Below are positions 1-10,734 of a DNA stretch of 64,000 nt, one piece after another. A program made the translations under genes and the position numbers. This stretch comes from Trichoplax adhaerens (lineage: Eukaryota > Placozoa > Uniplacotomia > Trichoplacea > Trichoplacidae), in contig NW_002060965.1 in NCBI RefSeq assembly GCF_000150275.1, forward strand, positions 376,923 through 440,922, in the 5' to 3' direction. The first letter of the stretch is position 1; each line of letters opens with the position of its first letter. The notes under the pieces were generated by a model. It saw only the letters and a list, made by a program, of their open reading frames with translations, ran no database searches and was not told the origin of the DNA.

Positions 1-748
1 AAATGCACAATTATCGCAAAAGGGATACAGCACAAACGTACGAAGGAGTATATCAACTCCAGAATTGCTCATACGGTCAATCATTCAAATATAATTACAG
101 CAATAATGGCGGAATTTAGACAATAATTGGATAAGAAATCTTTATTTATCCTTTTTCTTTCAAGTCAACATGCTTAAACGTACTGAAGATCCGACTAGAG
201 CGTGCTTTTCCTTTCTCTTCTGCCATGAGCTTTCTTGACTACGTCGTATTTCTCTAAATTCAAATGTGATTTATACGCACGATAGGGCTTATAACATTTT
301 GTGCTAATATTAAACAGCAGTGTACTAACGCTATTCTATTCTAGGTGAAAATAATATCGCTATCGCAGCGACTATAAAAACTGTCGATTACTTGAAATAA
401 AGATGGAAGAGCATAACAGGCATCAGTTGGTGCAGAAAGGAAGTGCATTTAGCCAAGCAAGAAGCATTAATACTACAATCGTGAGAAGCGAAAAAGGTAC
501 TAGGGGTGCTAATGCAGTATAGCTGTGAAAGCGCGCAAAAAGCAGAACTTCATGGCTTTACGGTATGCAACAACTGATTTAACTTGTACAAGGTTTAAGC
601 ATTAGCAATCATTTTTAATAGATACTAAATTTTTGGTATCCTAACTAGTCAAGAATCTGATTTACAGTGATTTCATCTTGTACATTTTCACTTTTAAAGT
701 AAGGTATATTGTACAATTAATTACTCAGCAATATCATACAGTACTTAC
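1..748. other. Probable RNF220 intron; ambiguous short ORFs
   Basis: This stretch lies downstream of the last visible RNF220 exon and is most simply an intron. It holds short open frames with protein-like composition but no support: a plus frame open from the left edge to a stop at 117-119, a plus ORF 403-522 starting MEEHNRHQL, and a minus frame about 257-159 ending DLKEKG followed at once by AATAAA. None resembles a RING domain. They may be chance, or the end of another transcript. Confidence 0.4.
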
Positions 749-3023
749 TATCATTCGATTTACAGTTAGTCCATTTACTACTTTCCACAGCTTTGGATGA
801 TTTATCAATTCCTAGCATAGCTTGCCGCAAAGCCTTTCTAGATCGCTCTTCTTTAGCTTCATCAGCACTACATGGTATTAAATCAGCTTCTGTGTACTGC
901 GACTTACCAAAAGCTTCGCTAACATCAATATCAATAACAACATTTTCGTCTTCATCAGTTTTTTTAATTTTTTCAAAACCAGATGCAGTCAAGTCTTCCT
1001 CAACCAACGCGGTGGCTCGTACCCTTGATTCGCCTAGGGTAAAGATCCGAATACGAATCAGGTTTGCTATTATACCTATCTCTGTATGATTTGACAACAT
1101 CATCTCTTCGCGATAGAAATTCTATGTTATGCGGTAAAAACAATTGAAATACTTACCACACCAATCGTATTCAATAAATTTATCACTTTGATGACCACTA
1201 CTTCCTTCGTTGCTAATACCCTTATTACCTAAACAATTATTTACATGATCGTTCATTTCCGTATCACTGCCAGTAATTGATTGATTACAAATTGGACACA
1301 AGGTAGATGTAGATGTTGTAGAGCTTGAGGCTGTCAAATATGTATTACCACTATATCTTCCTTGATTTAATAATCTTCTATTCATTGCATTGCTTGTTAA
1401 AGACGTTCCATCCGATGAACTTTCACCCTTACTCCTGATTAATCTGTTATTTCGTACAGATTCAAAAACTTCATACAACGATCCATGAGAAATGCTTGGT
1501 GACAAACTTTCCGTATTTTCTTTCTGCTTCTTGCTCGATGCCTATATACGCGTACGATTAAGATATGCAGTATAGTCGTCATTGATAATTTTGATTAATT
1601 AGACATTAAATAGAAATTTCAAAGTGTCAACTATAACGTAATTACGTCAATGCAACGAAGTGTACTGTACAAATACTCGTACAGTAGCATCAACATAGTG
1701 ATAACACCAATATACGAAGCTGTTTCTGACTAGCTGTTTAAAATGTACATTATGGTATAATATTCAAAGTTGGACTTATTTATATACAGAAAAGCCATTA
1801 GTAAACCTGTTGCGTGGATTTTCTTCCATGGCTTGATTCACGCAAATTCCTACGCGAATTACTTTTACTCAGAGAAGAAAACATGGCAGTCATTTTCTTC
1901 AACTCCATATCCAAATGGCTTTGTAAATCACTTGTCCTTATAGTCATACCACATATTGGACAATTACCACCATAAGTGGATTTCCTTTTACGACGAGATC
2001 TCCCATCACGATTATTTTCCACTTCCAAGCTATCCTTGGATGTGCCGGCATTGTCTACACCATTTGTCTCTGCTGATAAATCTTCTTCCTTTTTGGCATT
2101 ATTATTATTTTTATCACCCTCTAGTAAAAGTAAATTCATAAAAGTGTTAATAGTAAAGTAACATATGTCAGTACTAATTACCAACATATGAGAAATTTCT
2201 ACAATAGTAGTGTACTCGTCTAATACAACACTATCAAAATCATGGTATCCAATTCGAACAAAACTGTCGTTGAACGATTGAAAATAAATAAAAGTACTTT
2301 CATGTGATGATCAAGAAATAATAACTAAAGCATGGCTAATGATAAAGTTGTTAATATAGCCTGATTGGGATAGTAAACTATTACAGAATGACGACGATAT
2401 ACTATTGATCAAATTAAAGGATATTCATTACCAGATGGTATGGCTTGACTAACGCGATCATCAGTTTTGTTCTTCTCTTCAGTATTAGCTTTTCTATCAT
2501 CGCTTGTAGTTGCATCTTTTGTAGTAGTGAAAGGCTTAAATGCTCCGCTAGAGCCATCAAACTGAACTCCAATTTGTCCGGCATTTGTAGATCTAGCAGT
2601 TGCTGTTGTTTCGTTTTGATGTAAGTTATTACTGGCAATAAGATGAGTTTGTCCAACAGCTGACGCTGGCTGTAATTGCGTATGATGAATAGGGAGTACA
2701 GGCATAGCATGTAGTGCTAATTCACCGTACTGATCATATAGCTGAGCCTGTAATGGCGCATAATGAGGGGTTAAAGAACTGATGTTACTTGGTGGATAAC
2801 CATAAACTGTTGGGATACCATCACGATTATGCGAAGTCGAATAAACATTGGGCAATTCGTGTGGTAAAGCCATTGAATTGCTTGTTCTTGTTGCATCCGC
2901 TGTTGACGCTAACGCCATCAGAGCGGGTGGAGTACCAATATTTTTATTGTTATTACCATATTCAGCGGCGGTTGACGATTGCAATTTTTGTGGTTGCTGT
3001 TGATTCGATTGATGGCCATCCAT
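749..3023 (-). CDS. RNF220: RNF220-like E3 ubiquitin ligase, partial (C-terminal RING exon outside the window)
   Basis: Four exons on the minus strand: 3023-2432 (ATG start), 2120-1807, 1541-1157 and 1033-749. All junction phases match (1, 0, 1, 1) and give about 525 residues. Family marks seen in order: an N-terminal PPALMALASTADA block (human RNF220 has a near-identical ALMVLASTAEA), a GAFKPF block, a first zinc finger with CPICGMTIRTSDLQSHL, then LYEVFESVRNNR, a second finger with CPICNQSITGSDTEM and HVNNC, then EYDWCGESRVRAT and SQYTEADLIPC. These follow the human protein in order. RNF220 is a RING E3 that ubiquitinates nuclear and chromatin factors and works in Wnt and Hedgehog signalling; that role is family knowledge. 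The coiled coil and RING are not visible: the last exon ends at a good donor (GATA|gtaagt) and I find no RING cysteine pattern in 1-748, so the 3' end should lie to the left. The upstream 5' UTR is not defined. Confidence 0.92.
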
Positions 3024-3590
3024 TATTGATTGATTTCTTTTTGCTATTCTAACGGAATTGCAAAGCAATCTTCGTGTTATTATATGCGTGATAACCAATA
3101 GCAATTGTACTATTTTCTAGTTGCAAATACGATATCAGATGTATGATTTTGATGTACTATTCAATGACTCAACGATTAAGGTAATCAAGAATAGATCTAT
3201 ACGAGTAGTCTGATTCTACTTGGAAGCGTAGTTAATGAACTACAGTCAACAAAAGCAGAGCAAGTAACTGATACGTGTTGCAATTGCAAAAGTTCATCAC
3301 GTTCATAATTTGATGAGTATACAAATTTTAACGAGATAGAAGTAGCGACCTGTTAAAAGGATTGCATGACATAACCTGCGACAACAAGTAAGGTTTATCG
3401 TTTGTTGATGCAAGCTATTACTATACTCGTACCATTGTATCACGTTCATGCCGTCAAGCAATCTTATGAATAAGTATTTTTGAATTATCTCACTTGCATT
3501 TCGGATTAATACTAGTATTATCCTTATCCGTAAGAATCTTTTTTCTTAAATCATCCATGGTAAGTCTATATAATAACAAGGTAGCGTCTT

Positions 3591-3806
3591 TCAATCTGTT
3601 ATGAAGACCTTAATTCTACCACTATCTGAGATTGCATCAAACCCTATGTTGTCGTCTACAGTACTCGCATCCAAGTTGATTGGCTCTACTACCATTGAAT
3701 GGTATAACGTGCATGATTTATTGCTCCATTGACACTTTGAAAGATTGCGATTGTCAGGTAGAACTGTGTAAGCCATATAGACATGGTGGCAAAAAAACAT
3801 GCTACT
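3591..3806 (-). CDS. Candidate terminal exon, unidentified
   Basis: On the minus strand a plausible acceptor (attgttacag) at about 3807 opens a frame of about 71 residues to a TGA at 3591. It contains balanced, protein-like composition (for example VEPINLDASTVDDNIGFDA). It lies about 570 bases upstream of the RNF220 start codon, on the same strand. No partner exon or family was recognised, and it may be a chance ORF. Confidence 0.2.
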   Translation of the reverse strand, partial: SSMFFCHHVYMAYTVLPDNRNLSKCQWSNKSCTLYHSMVVEPINLDASTVDDNIGFDAISDSGRIKVFITD

Positions 3807-4483
3807 ATCCTGTAACAATTCCTTCTAGCGACGTTGAATGTACTGTCTTAAAATAGACTAAACTACTCATCGATGGCATGATCGTCCTATAAAATCGATG
3901 CATCATTTTATCCATCCAGTCATCGTCTTTACTACTACTATCATCCCTCTAAAGCCCTACCTCATTGCTCAAGCCAAGAGGACACAAGTTCAACAACAAC
4001 AACAATAACACCAGATGAACATTTTGCCAACTACCGATGAGCTCGCTAACGTACAGTAAAGGAACAGCTGAAACTACCGTCATTCCTACATTAGCATGGT
4101 ATCAAATACTTACCAAGACAACGACTACAGGCAATCAGTTTGCACAATGGATCTAAATCTTCATCATCGGTGATATGATGCTGGAAATGCCAAGACGATA
4201 GAGGTTCGCCATTCACAAGCACAGCAACCTCCAGCTAGTCCAACTTTGATGGCAAACAATCCAACTGACCGTCAATAAGCTGAAGACGATGATGCCAATG
4301 GATTCTGCGCAATACTGCAAGACTAATCCGCTAGCTGTTTCATCACTCTTTTCTCCAAATTTGACTAGGCTACAGTAGGGGAAAACAGTCCTGATTGCGT
4401 ACGATATCTGCAAAATGACCTCGACCGTGGTTGTCCGTCGGACTTCTGTGCACTTTACCGCAGTCTATAGTCTACAACACAGT

Positions 4484-4541
4484 ACAGTGTACAGTACAGT
4501 ACTGTGTCGTGAGATTGTACACAGTACGTACTGTACACTGT
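4484..4541. repeat. Inverted repeat of the TACTG/CAGTA type
   Basis: Perfect 14-bp arms acagtgtacagtac (4484-4497) and gtactgtacactgt (4528-4541) enclose a 30-base loop that is itself rich in TACTG/CAGTA words. It is a small outlier of the large palindrome fields found near 44.7-46.6 kb and 57.2-59.0 kb. Confidence 0.8.
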
Positions 4542-5415
4542 GAAGCGGACATTGGACGGACAGTCTGTTGTTAGCACAAGGACCACGACAGGTTCTACTT
4601 TGCTCTCTTTCTTGATTTTAGTAGACACTCGATTAGGAAGGTTGATAGGTAGTAGTCAGTAAGAAGTAATGTAGCTGTGAATTTTCTTTTAATGGATTAC
4701 TATGCGTAGAATATGTGCCTGTTTATTTGAACTGGAAATGGACGAGTACGATTGTAAGCAGTCTACGCGTCAACTGTTCTGTATTGCTGGAGTGCCACGC
4801 TAGGACGACATTAGCAGCTCCAACCTGGAATCTGGAACTTTCCATAACTCAAACTAAGATGAAAGCAATCGCCAGTTTGCAAAGTTGATACAAAATTGGA
4901 AAGTTTTTGCAATCTTTCTACACAAAATTTAGAAAAGATTAGCTAAAACTTACTGTCAGATTCTCGAGTTCCTGCAACGCAATAGTCATGAATAACTTGA
5001 TAAGTGTACCGTACTATTACTACAGTATATTGCTATCAGCAGATTCGTAAGAAATAATATCTCAGCACTCAAAATATCAGAATTAGTGGATAGTATATTA
5101 TGCACATTTACAGTGATTACTAACTCGGACAGTTACATTAGTATCATAACAAGATGCCTATCGTCCAGAAGTCCCCAAAAATTGGATTCAGGGGTCTGCA
5201 AAGCGTGTTATTTCTGCTCTCATTCCATACTGCCAATCATTCTAACAGCCTAATAGAGTATCAATATGACAAATAGCTTAGTAGAACTACAATCCTAGTG
5301 CTATTTACTTGCAAAGCAAATATCGTAACCTACTTTTATGCATGCCTTCAGTCAATACTAGGTTACTGGTCTCGAAGTGAACCATCAACAGGGGTACTAT
5401 GTGTATCCCTACGAA

Positions 5416-6330
5416 CAGTCTAGCACAATATTAACACCTGAAATATCAATATCCTAGTAGGATTACTATCTATCAAAGCATGGATTGTCTGATACATGCA
5501 GTGGCAGTACTAGAGACTGTTCCAAATCCTTGACTACTCGTATGCAATACATAAGTATACTACGAGCAGTCTAGCATAATATCAACAGCTGAAATTTCAA
5601 TATCCCAGTAGGATTACCATTCATCAAAGCATGGATTGTCTGATACATGCAGTGACAGTACTAGAGACTGTTCCAAATCCCTGACTACTCGTATGCAATA
5701 TATAACAGCAGTCTAGCACAATATCAACAGCTGAAATATTAATATCCCAGTAGGATTACCATTCATCAAAGCATGGATTGTCCGATACATGCAGTGGCAG
5801 TACTAGAGACTGTTCCAAATCCCTGACTACTCGTATGCAATATGTAACAGCAGTCTAGCATAATATCAACAGCTGAAATATCAATATCCCAGTAGGATTA
5901 CTATCTATCAAAGCATGGATTGTCTGATACATGCAGTGACAGTACTAGAGACTGTTCCAAATCCTTGACTACTCGTATGCAATATATAAGAGCAGTCTAG
6001 CACAATATCAACAGCTGAAATATCAATATCCCAGTAGGATTACCATTCATCACAGCATGGATAGTCCGATACATGCAGTGGCAGTACTAGAGACTGTTCC
6101 AAATCCCTGACTACTCGTATGCAATATATAAGAGCAGTCTAGCACAATATCAACTGCTGAAATATCAATATCCCAGCAATATATAAGAGCAGTCTAGCAC
6201 AATATCAGCTGCTGAAATATCAATATCCCAGTAGGATTACCATTCATCAAAGCATGGATTGCCCGATACATGCAGTGGCAGTACTAGAGACTGTTCCAAA
6301 TCCCTGACTACTTTGTATGCAACATAAGCA
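5416..6330. repeat. Tandem repeat, 142-bp unit, about six copies
   Basis: The anchor word cagtctagca starts at 5416, 5567, 5709, 5851, 5993, 6135 and 6190. Spacing is 151, then exactly 142 four times, then 55, so the array has a strict 142-bp period, a slightly longer first unit and one truncated unit near the end. Each unit also carries ctgaaatatcaatatcc and gcatggattgtc. Divergence between copies is low, so expansion looks recent. It is noncoding and lies between RNF220 and B4GALT7. Confidence 0.93.
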
Positions 6331-6345
6331 TACTATATCGAGTAG

Positions 6346-6796
6346 GCCATGACATGATATTGGTCCATCTTTGAATGCATCCAGCCGATTCGAGGGAGGC
6401 TGGTCGTCCATGAAGCCAAGCATGCTAAAGCCAATCGTATAAGACACTACTGTACAATACAGTCATGCAGCACCCATACTGTACGTATTAACATAACCTG
6501 CAACAATGGTCCAGTCCTGTACTTCTGAGTACCAGTTGAGTTCGACGTGGGACCAGCCATTCATTCACCTGCTAGCAACCATGGTGACGAAGACTTGCAC
6601 AGAGGCCAATTTTCAGTTTTGGCAAACCCAGATGTATCCTGTCCAATGGACTCTGGCTAACAAATGAAAATGTAGATTATGACGAGCATTATACTGATCG
6701 TATTTGATTTTTTACTACCTTAACTTTATACCGCTCAAGATGTGCATTGGTATAGCCGTCATCGACTGCTTGATTGGAAGAAAACAACGGATTCGT
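6346..6796. promoter_or_regulatory. Upstream region of B4GALT7
   Basis: No gene seen. The stretch between the 142-bp array and the chosen start codon should contain the B4GALT7 promoter and 5' UTR, by position only. No TATA box or other element is convincing. Confidence 0.3.
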
Positions 6797-8869
6797 ATGA
6801 GAAAGAAGAGCAAATTGATCCTTGCCTTGATTGCTTTCAATATCATCGTTGCTTTAGCCATTTATCATCATTTCAATAGTACCAAAACAAAGCATAAATT
6901 GGCTGTAGTCATTCCATTTCGTGATCGTTTCGATGAATTAATGGTCATGGTGCCTCATTTATCTCGTTATTTGCAGTCAAGTCGTATTAATTTTGAAATT
7001 ATTGTTGTCAACCAAGTGGACCAATGGAGGTAAGAAATGTAGGATGGAAGGAAATGGTCCGACCGCACTAGTCATTCATTTAAATCAATGCCCATTCTTT
7101 ATACAGTACCAATGTATCCTTTTATCATCATAGCATACCTAGTTTGTTCAGTACTAGCTGGATTGACAACCATCGCTGTTTTCAACGGCCATTCACTGCT
7201 GCTGTTTTTTTCTCACAGATTCAATCGTGCTGCACTACTCAATGTGGGCTTCCATTTGACCAACATCAAATCCGACTTTGATTATATTATCCTTCATGAT
7301 GTCGATTTATTACCTATGTCCTACCAGTTAAATTATGCCTATCCTGAAGATGGCCCATATCATATCTCGTCACCTGATTTGCATCCCATATATAAATTTT
7401 CGTCTTACCTTGGAGGTATACTTGCATTAACTAAAGAGCATTATCTACAGGCGAGTTCAATTTGAAATTCGACTCATTTCTCATTCATTTTCATGTTTTT
7501 ATATCAACATTACCCTAATGATTGAATCCCTTGCACTAATCACTCTGTACACTGTATTGATATGGATCCTTTGCTTTTCATTTTAACCGCTTAGGTCAAT
7601 GGTATGTCGAATAACTTTTGGGGATGGGGTAGAGAAGACGATGAATTTCGATTACGACTGATTGAAGCAGGATTAACGGTACTGTAAAGAGTAATCTACC
7701 TTTCATTCTGATGTTATGAATACACACTAAACTAGTTGTTCCACATTTCTTTTGCTATGGTAAACGTACCTTGTTAATGTCGCTAACTGCAACGTATTGG
7801 CATACAACGACTCGCAGAATCAGACAGCGTAATAGACTTTTAACGTTAATAGTTGGACCAATACGCGTATTAATTATTCGTGTTTCTACAATAGTTCTTG
7901 TCCAGTCATTACCTTCCGATCATATTTTTGCAATTGCCAAAGCAAATCTTGGTGAATAAAATAGTCAATCTTGCCATGTTTAAATTGCTTGTTTAATCAT
8001 GATGACACTGCGAATTGTCTCAATTAAAATAATGATAATGTCATATTCTTCAATCAGATTCTATAAACATCGAGTCAAGCATGACATATAAAGATAGATC
8101 TTACGTTTTATTAGTACCCGAGTGCTTGTAACATTCGCTATTACATAAGAATAGGCCTTTGGCTATATTCTAATCTTATCCATCCTGCAGAATTAAATTT
8201 ACCTGGAATAGATTGCTCAATCTTTGATAGTCACTTACTGTACTTTAACAATAATATCCCACAATTTTATACAGCTCATGTAAGTTATTACAAAGTACAA
8301 CAAGATTTCACTACCATTAATCGACTCTTTACCACGTTGGGAAAGGCCTTCAAGCTTGTCATTCGTACCTTATTGAAACAGCCTTTAACTTACTATTAAC
8401 AAACTCTTCTTAACACTTATCATATAGATCCACAGAGCGTATAATATCAAGAATAAAAATAGCGCATTTCGCCATATCCATGACAATAACAGGCGGCCTC
8501 GCGATATGAAAGAATTTTACAATCAACGACAAGTACTAAATATTCTATGATGCAGTCTATTTCCGATGTTAATGATGATCCCCTCTCTTAAACTGACTCT
8601 ATTTCGTATCTCCTAAATAGGCCAAATATCAACGCGATCGTGTTACCGGTTTAAGTACACTTCGATATCGGTTAGTATCACAGCACCAATTAACAGTTGA
8701 CAGCGCTAAGTGTAGAGTTTATAATGTACAACTGGAATGCAATTTAGCAGTCACACCATGGTGTCAAAATAAGAAAAAGAAAAATCGAAATCGCAAGGTG
8801 GCTAATAGTACCAAGGCTAAATCTCCCAAGAAGTCGTTGCTGTTTGCAAAGACAAACCTATCTGTTTAA
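6797..8869 (+). CDS. B4GALT7: Beta-1,4-galactosyltransferase 7 (xylosylprotein 4-beta-galactosyltransferase), five exons
   Basis: This enzyme adds the first galactose to xylose-O-serine in the glycosaminoglycan linker of proteoglycans, in the Golgi. Exons: 6797-7029, 7219-7450, 7595-7678, 8428-8532 and 8621-8869, giving 300 residues (human 327). Order of features: short basic N-terminus, one signal-anchor helix ([17 protein letters not shown]), [28 protein letters not shown], the metal-binding HDVDLLP motif, [12 protein letters not shown], the acceptor-site [10 protein letters not shown] motif, FRHIHD, then [11 protein letters not shown]. All align in order with human B4GALT7. The start at 6797 puts the helix next to the N-terminus; upstream in-frame ATGs at 6740 and 6704 are possible. 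Intron 2 (7451-7594) starts GC, not GT. The exon 3 end (ACG|gtactg) is chosen from length agreement with the human protein. The C-terminus carries a lysine-rich extension after TPWC. Confidence 0.95.
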
Positions 8870-10184
8870 TGTATCAGTTTTACTGTGAAGATAGATGCAC
8901 AAATAAATTATCAACCCTTCTTGCTCTATAGCCACTTTTCAAGTGAAAATTTAATTACATTTTTTAATTTAAGTAAAATTGTATTTTAATACATTGATGA
9001 TAATGTCGTAATCTTGTCGAGTATTGATGAGAATTGAACTTTACGACGAATCATAGTTTTATTGAATTGTTGCGTTTATAGATTATTTATCGATTAAGGC
9101 ATTGGCCTACTCAAACCTTGAATATTTCCATCATTTGCCAATGAACACATCAGTGAGCATTGTTTAATTATATTTGACAATGGATGGAGATTCCCTTTCT
9201 TACTGAATAGTAAGGATCATAAATTAAGCACGTGGATAAAGTCTTAATTCGTGCATTGATAGATGGATATTTATGAATGAAGAAACTGATTACTCGACTA
9301 AACTTAACACATCAATTAAAATTACCCAATTTTTATGGAAGCTTCTACTCGAATTGTACGCAACAAAAAAATTTTAAAATAAAATTATTCAATAGCTAGC
9401 CTGCAATTCTTTCAATAATGCATTTCCAACAAAAAAATCTGATTATGGTTATAAAATTGACCCTGTCTGTTAATATAGACTTTTAGTGCTTGCAATGAAT
9501 TAAATAGCGCCATGTAAAAACCATCTTGGAATATCATTTGTTAGCGGCTGAAGAAGAACTGCCCAATACCTGCAATACCTACTATGAAAACAATCATAGA
9601 GTATTTTTAAGAATAGAATTATGTGACAATAGTTTATTAAATAAATTAACTGAACATGACGCACATGAGACAATCTGATTTGTACGGACTGTATTGCATT
9701 CTACTTTTAGCTGCTATAAGCGAACAGTGCAGTAATTATATCAATTATTTTGATCTGGCGCATTAATAATGCCGTTGCATGTACGAACACACATAAAATA
9801 TATTTTTATCTTGTATTTTACAAATATAATTATAATTAATTGGTCGCCTGGTTGCTATGCGAGCTACAGCGGCAACATAACATGGTTAGAATAGTATTGA
9901 TCATCATAGATGTTATCAAATCAATCATACATATAAAGTTTATTTTCTGCACCCTAAAGGTAGTTGATAATCTTTGTAATGGAAATCATAAAATGAATTA
10001 TACAGTCTTATACAGTAGTACCGCCATTATAAGCAGGCTAGGCAAAGATTAAATTGTAGGAATTGCGAAAGATAACTAACTACCTTCATTATGAATGGCC
10101 CTTGTTGTAGCCATAGTCTACATAAGATTACTGATGGTCTGTAAACCACATACCATAGTTGATTGCTACTATAATATCTCAAAG
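8870..10184. other. 3' flank of B4GALT7, AT-rich
   Basis: No supported gene. An AATAAA-like word lies shortly after the B4GALT7 stop codon (near 8900) and could serve polyadenylation. Short open frames here have no family signal. Confidence 0.4.
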
Positions 10185-10185
10185 T

Positions 10186-10449
10186 CTAGACGAAATACCT
10201 AAAATTTGCTCCAAAATGCAGTATTGTATGTATCAATAACAAGGTAAAAAGTAGAAAAATGAAGCCACTAATTAATGATATCAAATCACACAGATCATAG
10301 TGCATCAGAGCTTGTTGGATATTCAAGTAGAATCCTGACTCATACAAGTAGTTGGCGAACTTAAAGCACTTTCGACTTGCACCATCAGTATCTTTGATTG
10401 TGAAACATTGTTCTTCCATAAAGTAATAAGACAAATACTGTTTCTATTT
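10186..10449 (-). CDS. Candidate terminal exon with one transmembrane helix, unidentified
   Basis: A minus-strand frame opens after a possible acceptor (aaatag) at about 10450 and runs about 87 residues to a stop at 10186; an internal ATG (MEEQCF) sits at 10419. The first half is soluble-like (IKDTDGASRKCFKFANYLY) and the C-terminus has a strong hydrophobic helix (LISLISGFIFLLFTLLLIH). It lies about 300 bases beyond the stop of the minus-strand CARD-death gene on the same strand. It could be a separate gene, an alternative last exon, or chance. No family recognised. Confidence 0.3.
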
Positions 10450-10734
10450 CCTAATTGGAGTATGTATCATACAATAAGCACATGTATATTTCTATAACCC
10501 GCGTAGTATGCACCGTTGACATTAAGATAAAATCACTCATTAGTAAATTTTACAAGACGTTCCAAATGCAATTATCTTGCCAGGAATTCAGTACCTACAG
10601 GCAATTCGTATACAGTAGTATTTCAACCATTTATAACGGTATTCAACCAAGATCTGCGTCTACTTTTTTTACAGAGATGATATTCAAATGATATCCAGAT
10701 TAGTTGTAGCTGCAGGCATGTATTGCAATGATAT

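Larger units (their letters stand above)
3024..5415. other. Intergenic stretch between RNF220 and the 142-bp repeat array
   Basis: No convincing gene apart from the weak candidate exon at 3591-3806. It contains a short CAA run near 3990-4010 and an isolated TACTG/CAGTA palindrome cluster near 4480-4541 with 14-bp arms. The RNF220 promoter and any 5' non-coding exon would be expected here, but no element could be named. Confidence 0.5.

Noticed and set aside
1-748. RING finger exon of RNF220
   Set aside because: I read the minus strand for the expected cysteine and histidine spacing and the QCWH motif and did not find it, so it must lie beyond the left edge or be absent.
793-1089. Plus-strand ORF of 98 codons
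   Set aside because: It is the antisense shadow of RNF220 exon 4.
1956-2161. Two plus-strand ORFs of 61 codons
   Set aside because: Antisense shadows of the RNF220 zinc-finger exon.
2414-3052. ORFs in other frames over the RNF220 first exon
   Set aside because: The frame with the PPALMALASTADA block is the real one; the others are shadows.
7771-7959. 62-codon ORF inside B4GALT7 intron 3
   Set aside because: It lies within an intron fixed by protein alignment, has no family signal and does not fit the human spacing if included.
8191-8279. Possible extra B4GALT7 exon (ctgcag acceptor, gtaagt donor)
   Set aside because: It would need a different phase from exon 3 and would add about 30 residues absent from the family; skipping it gives the exact human length.
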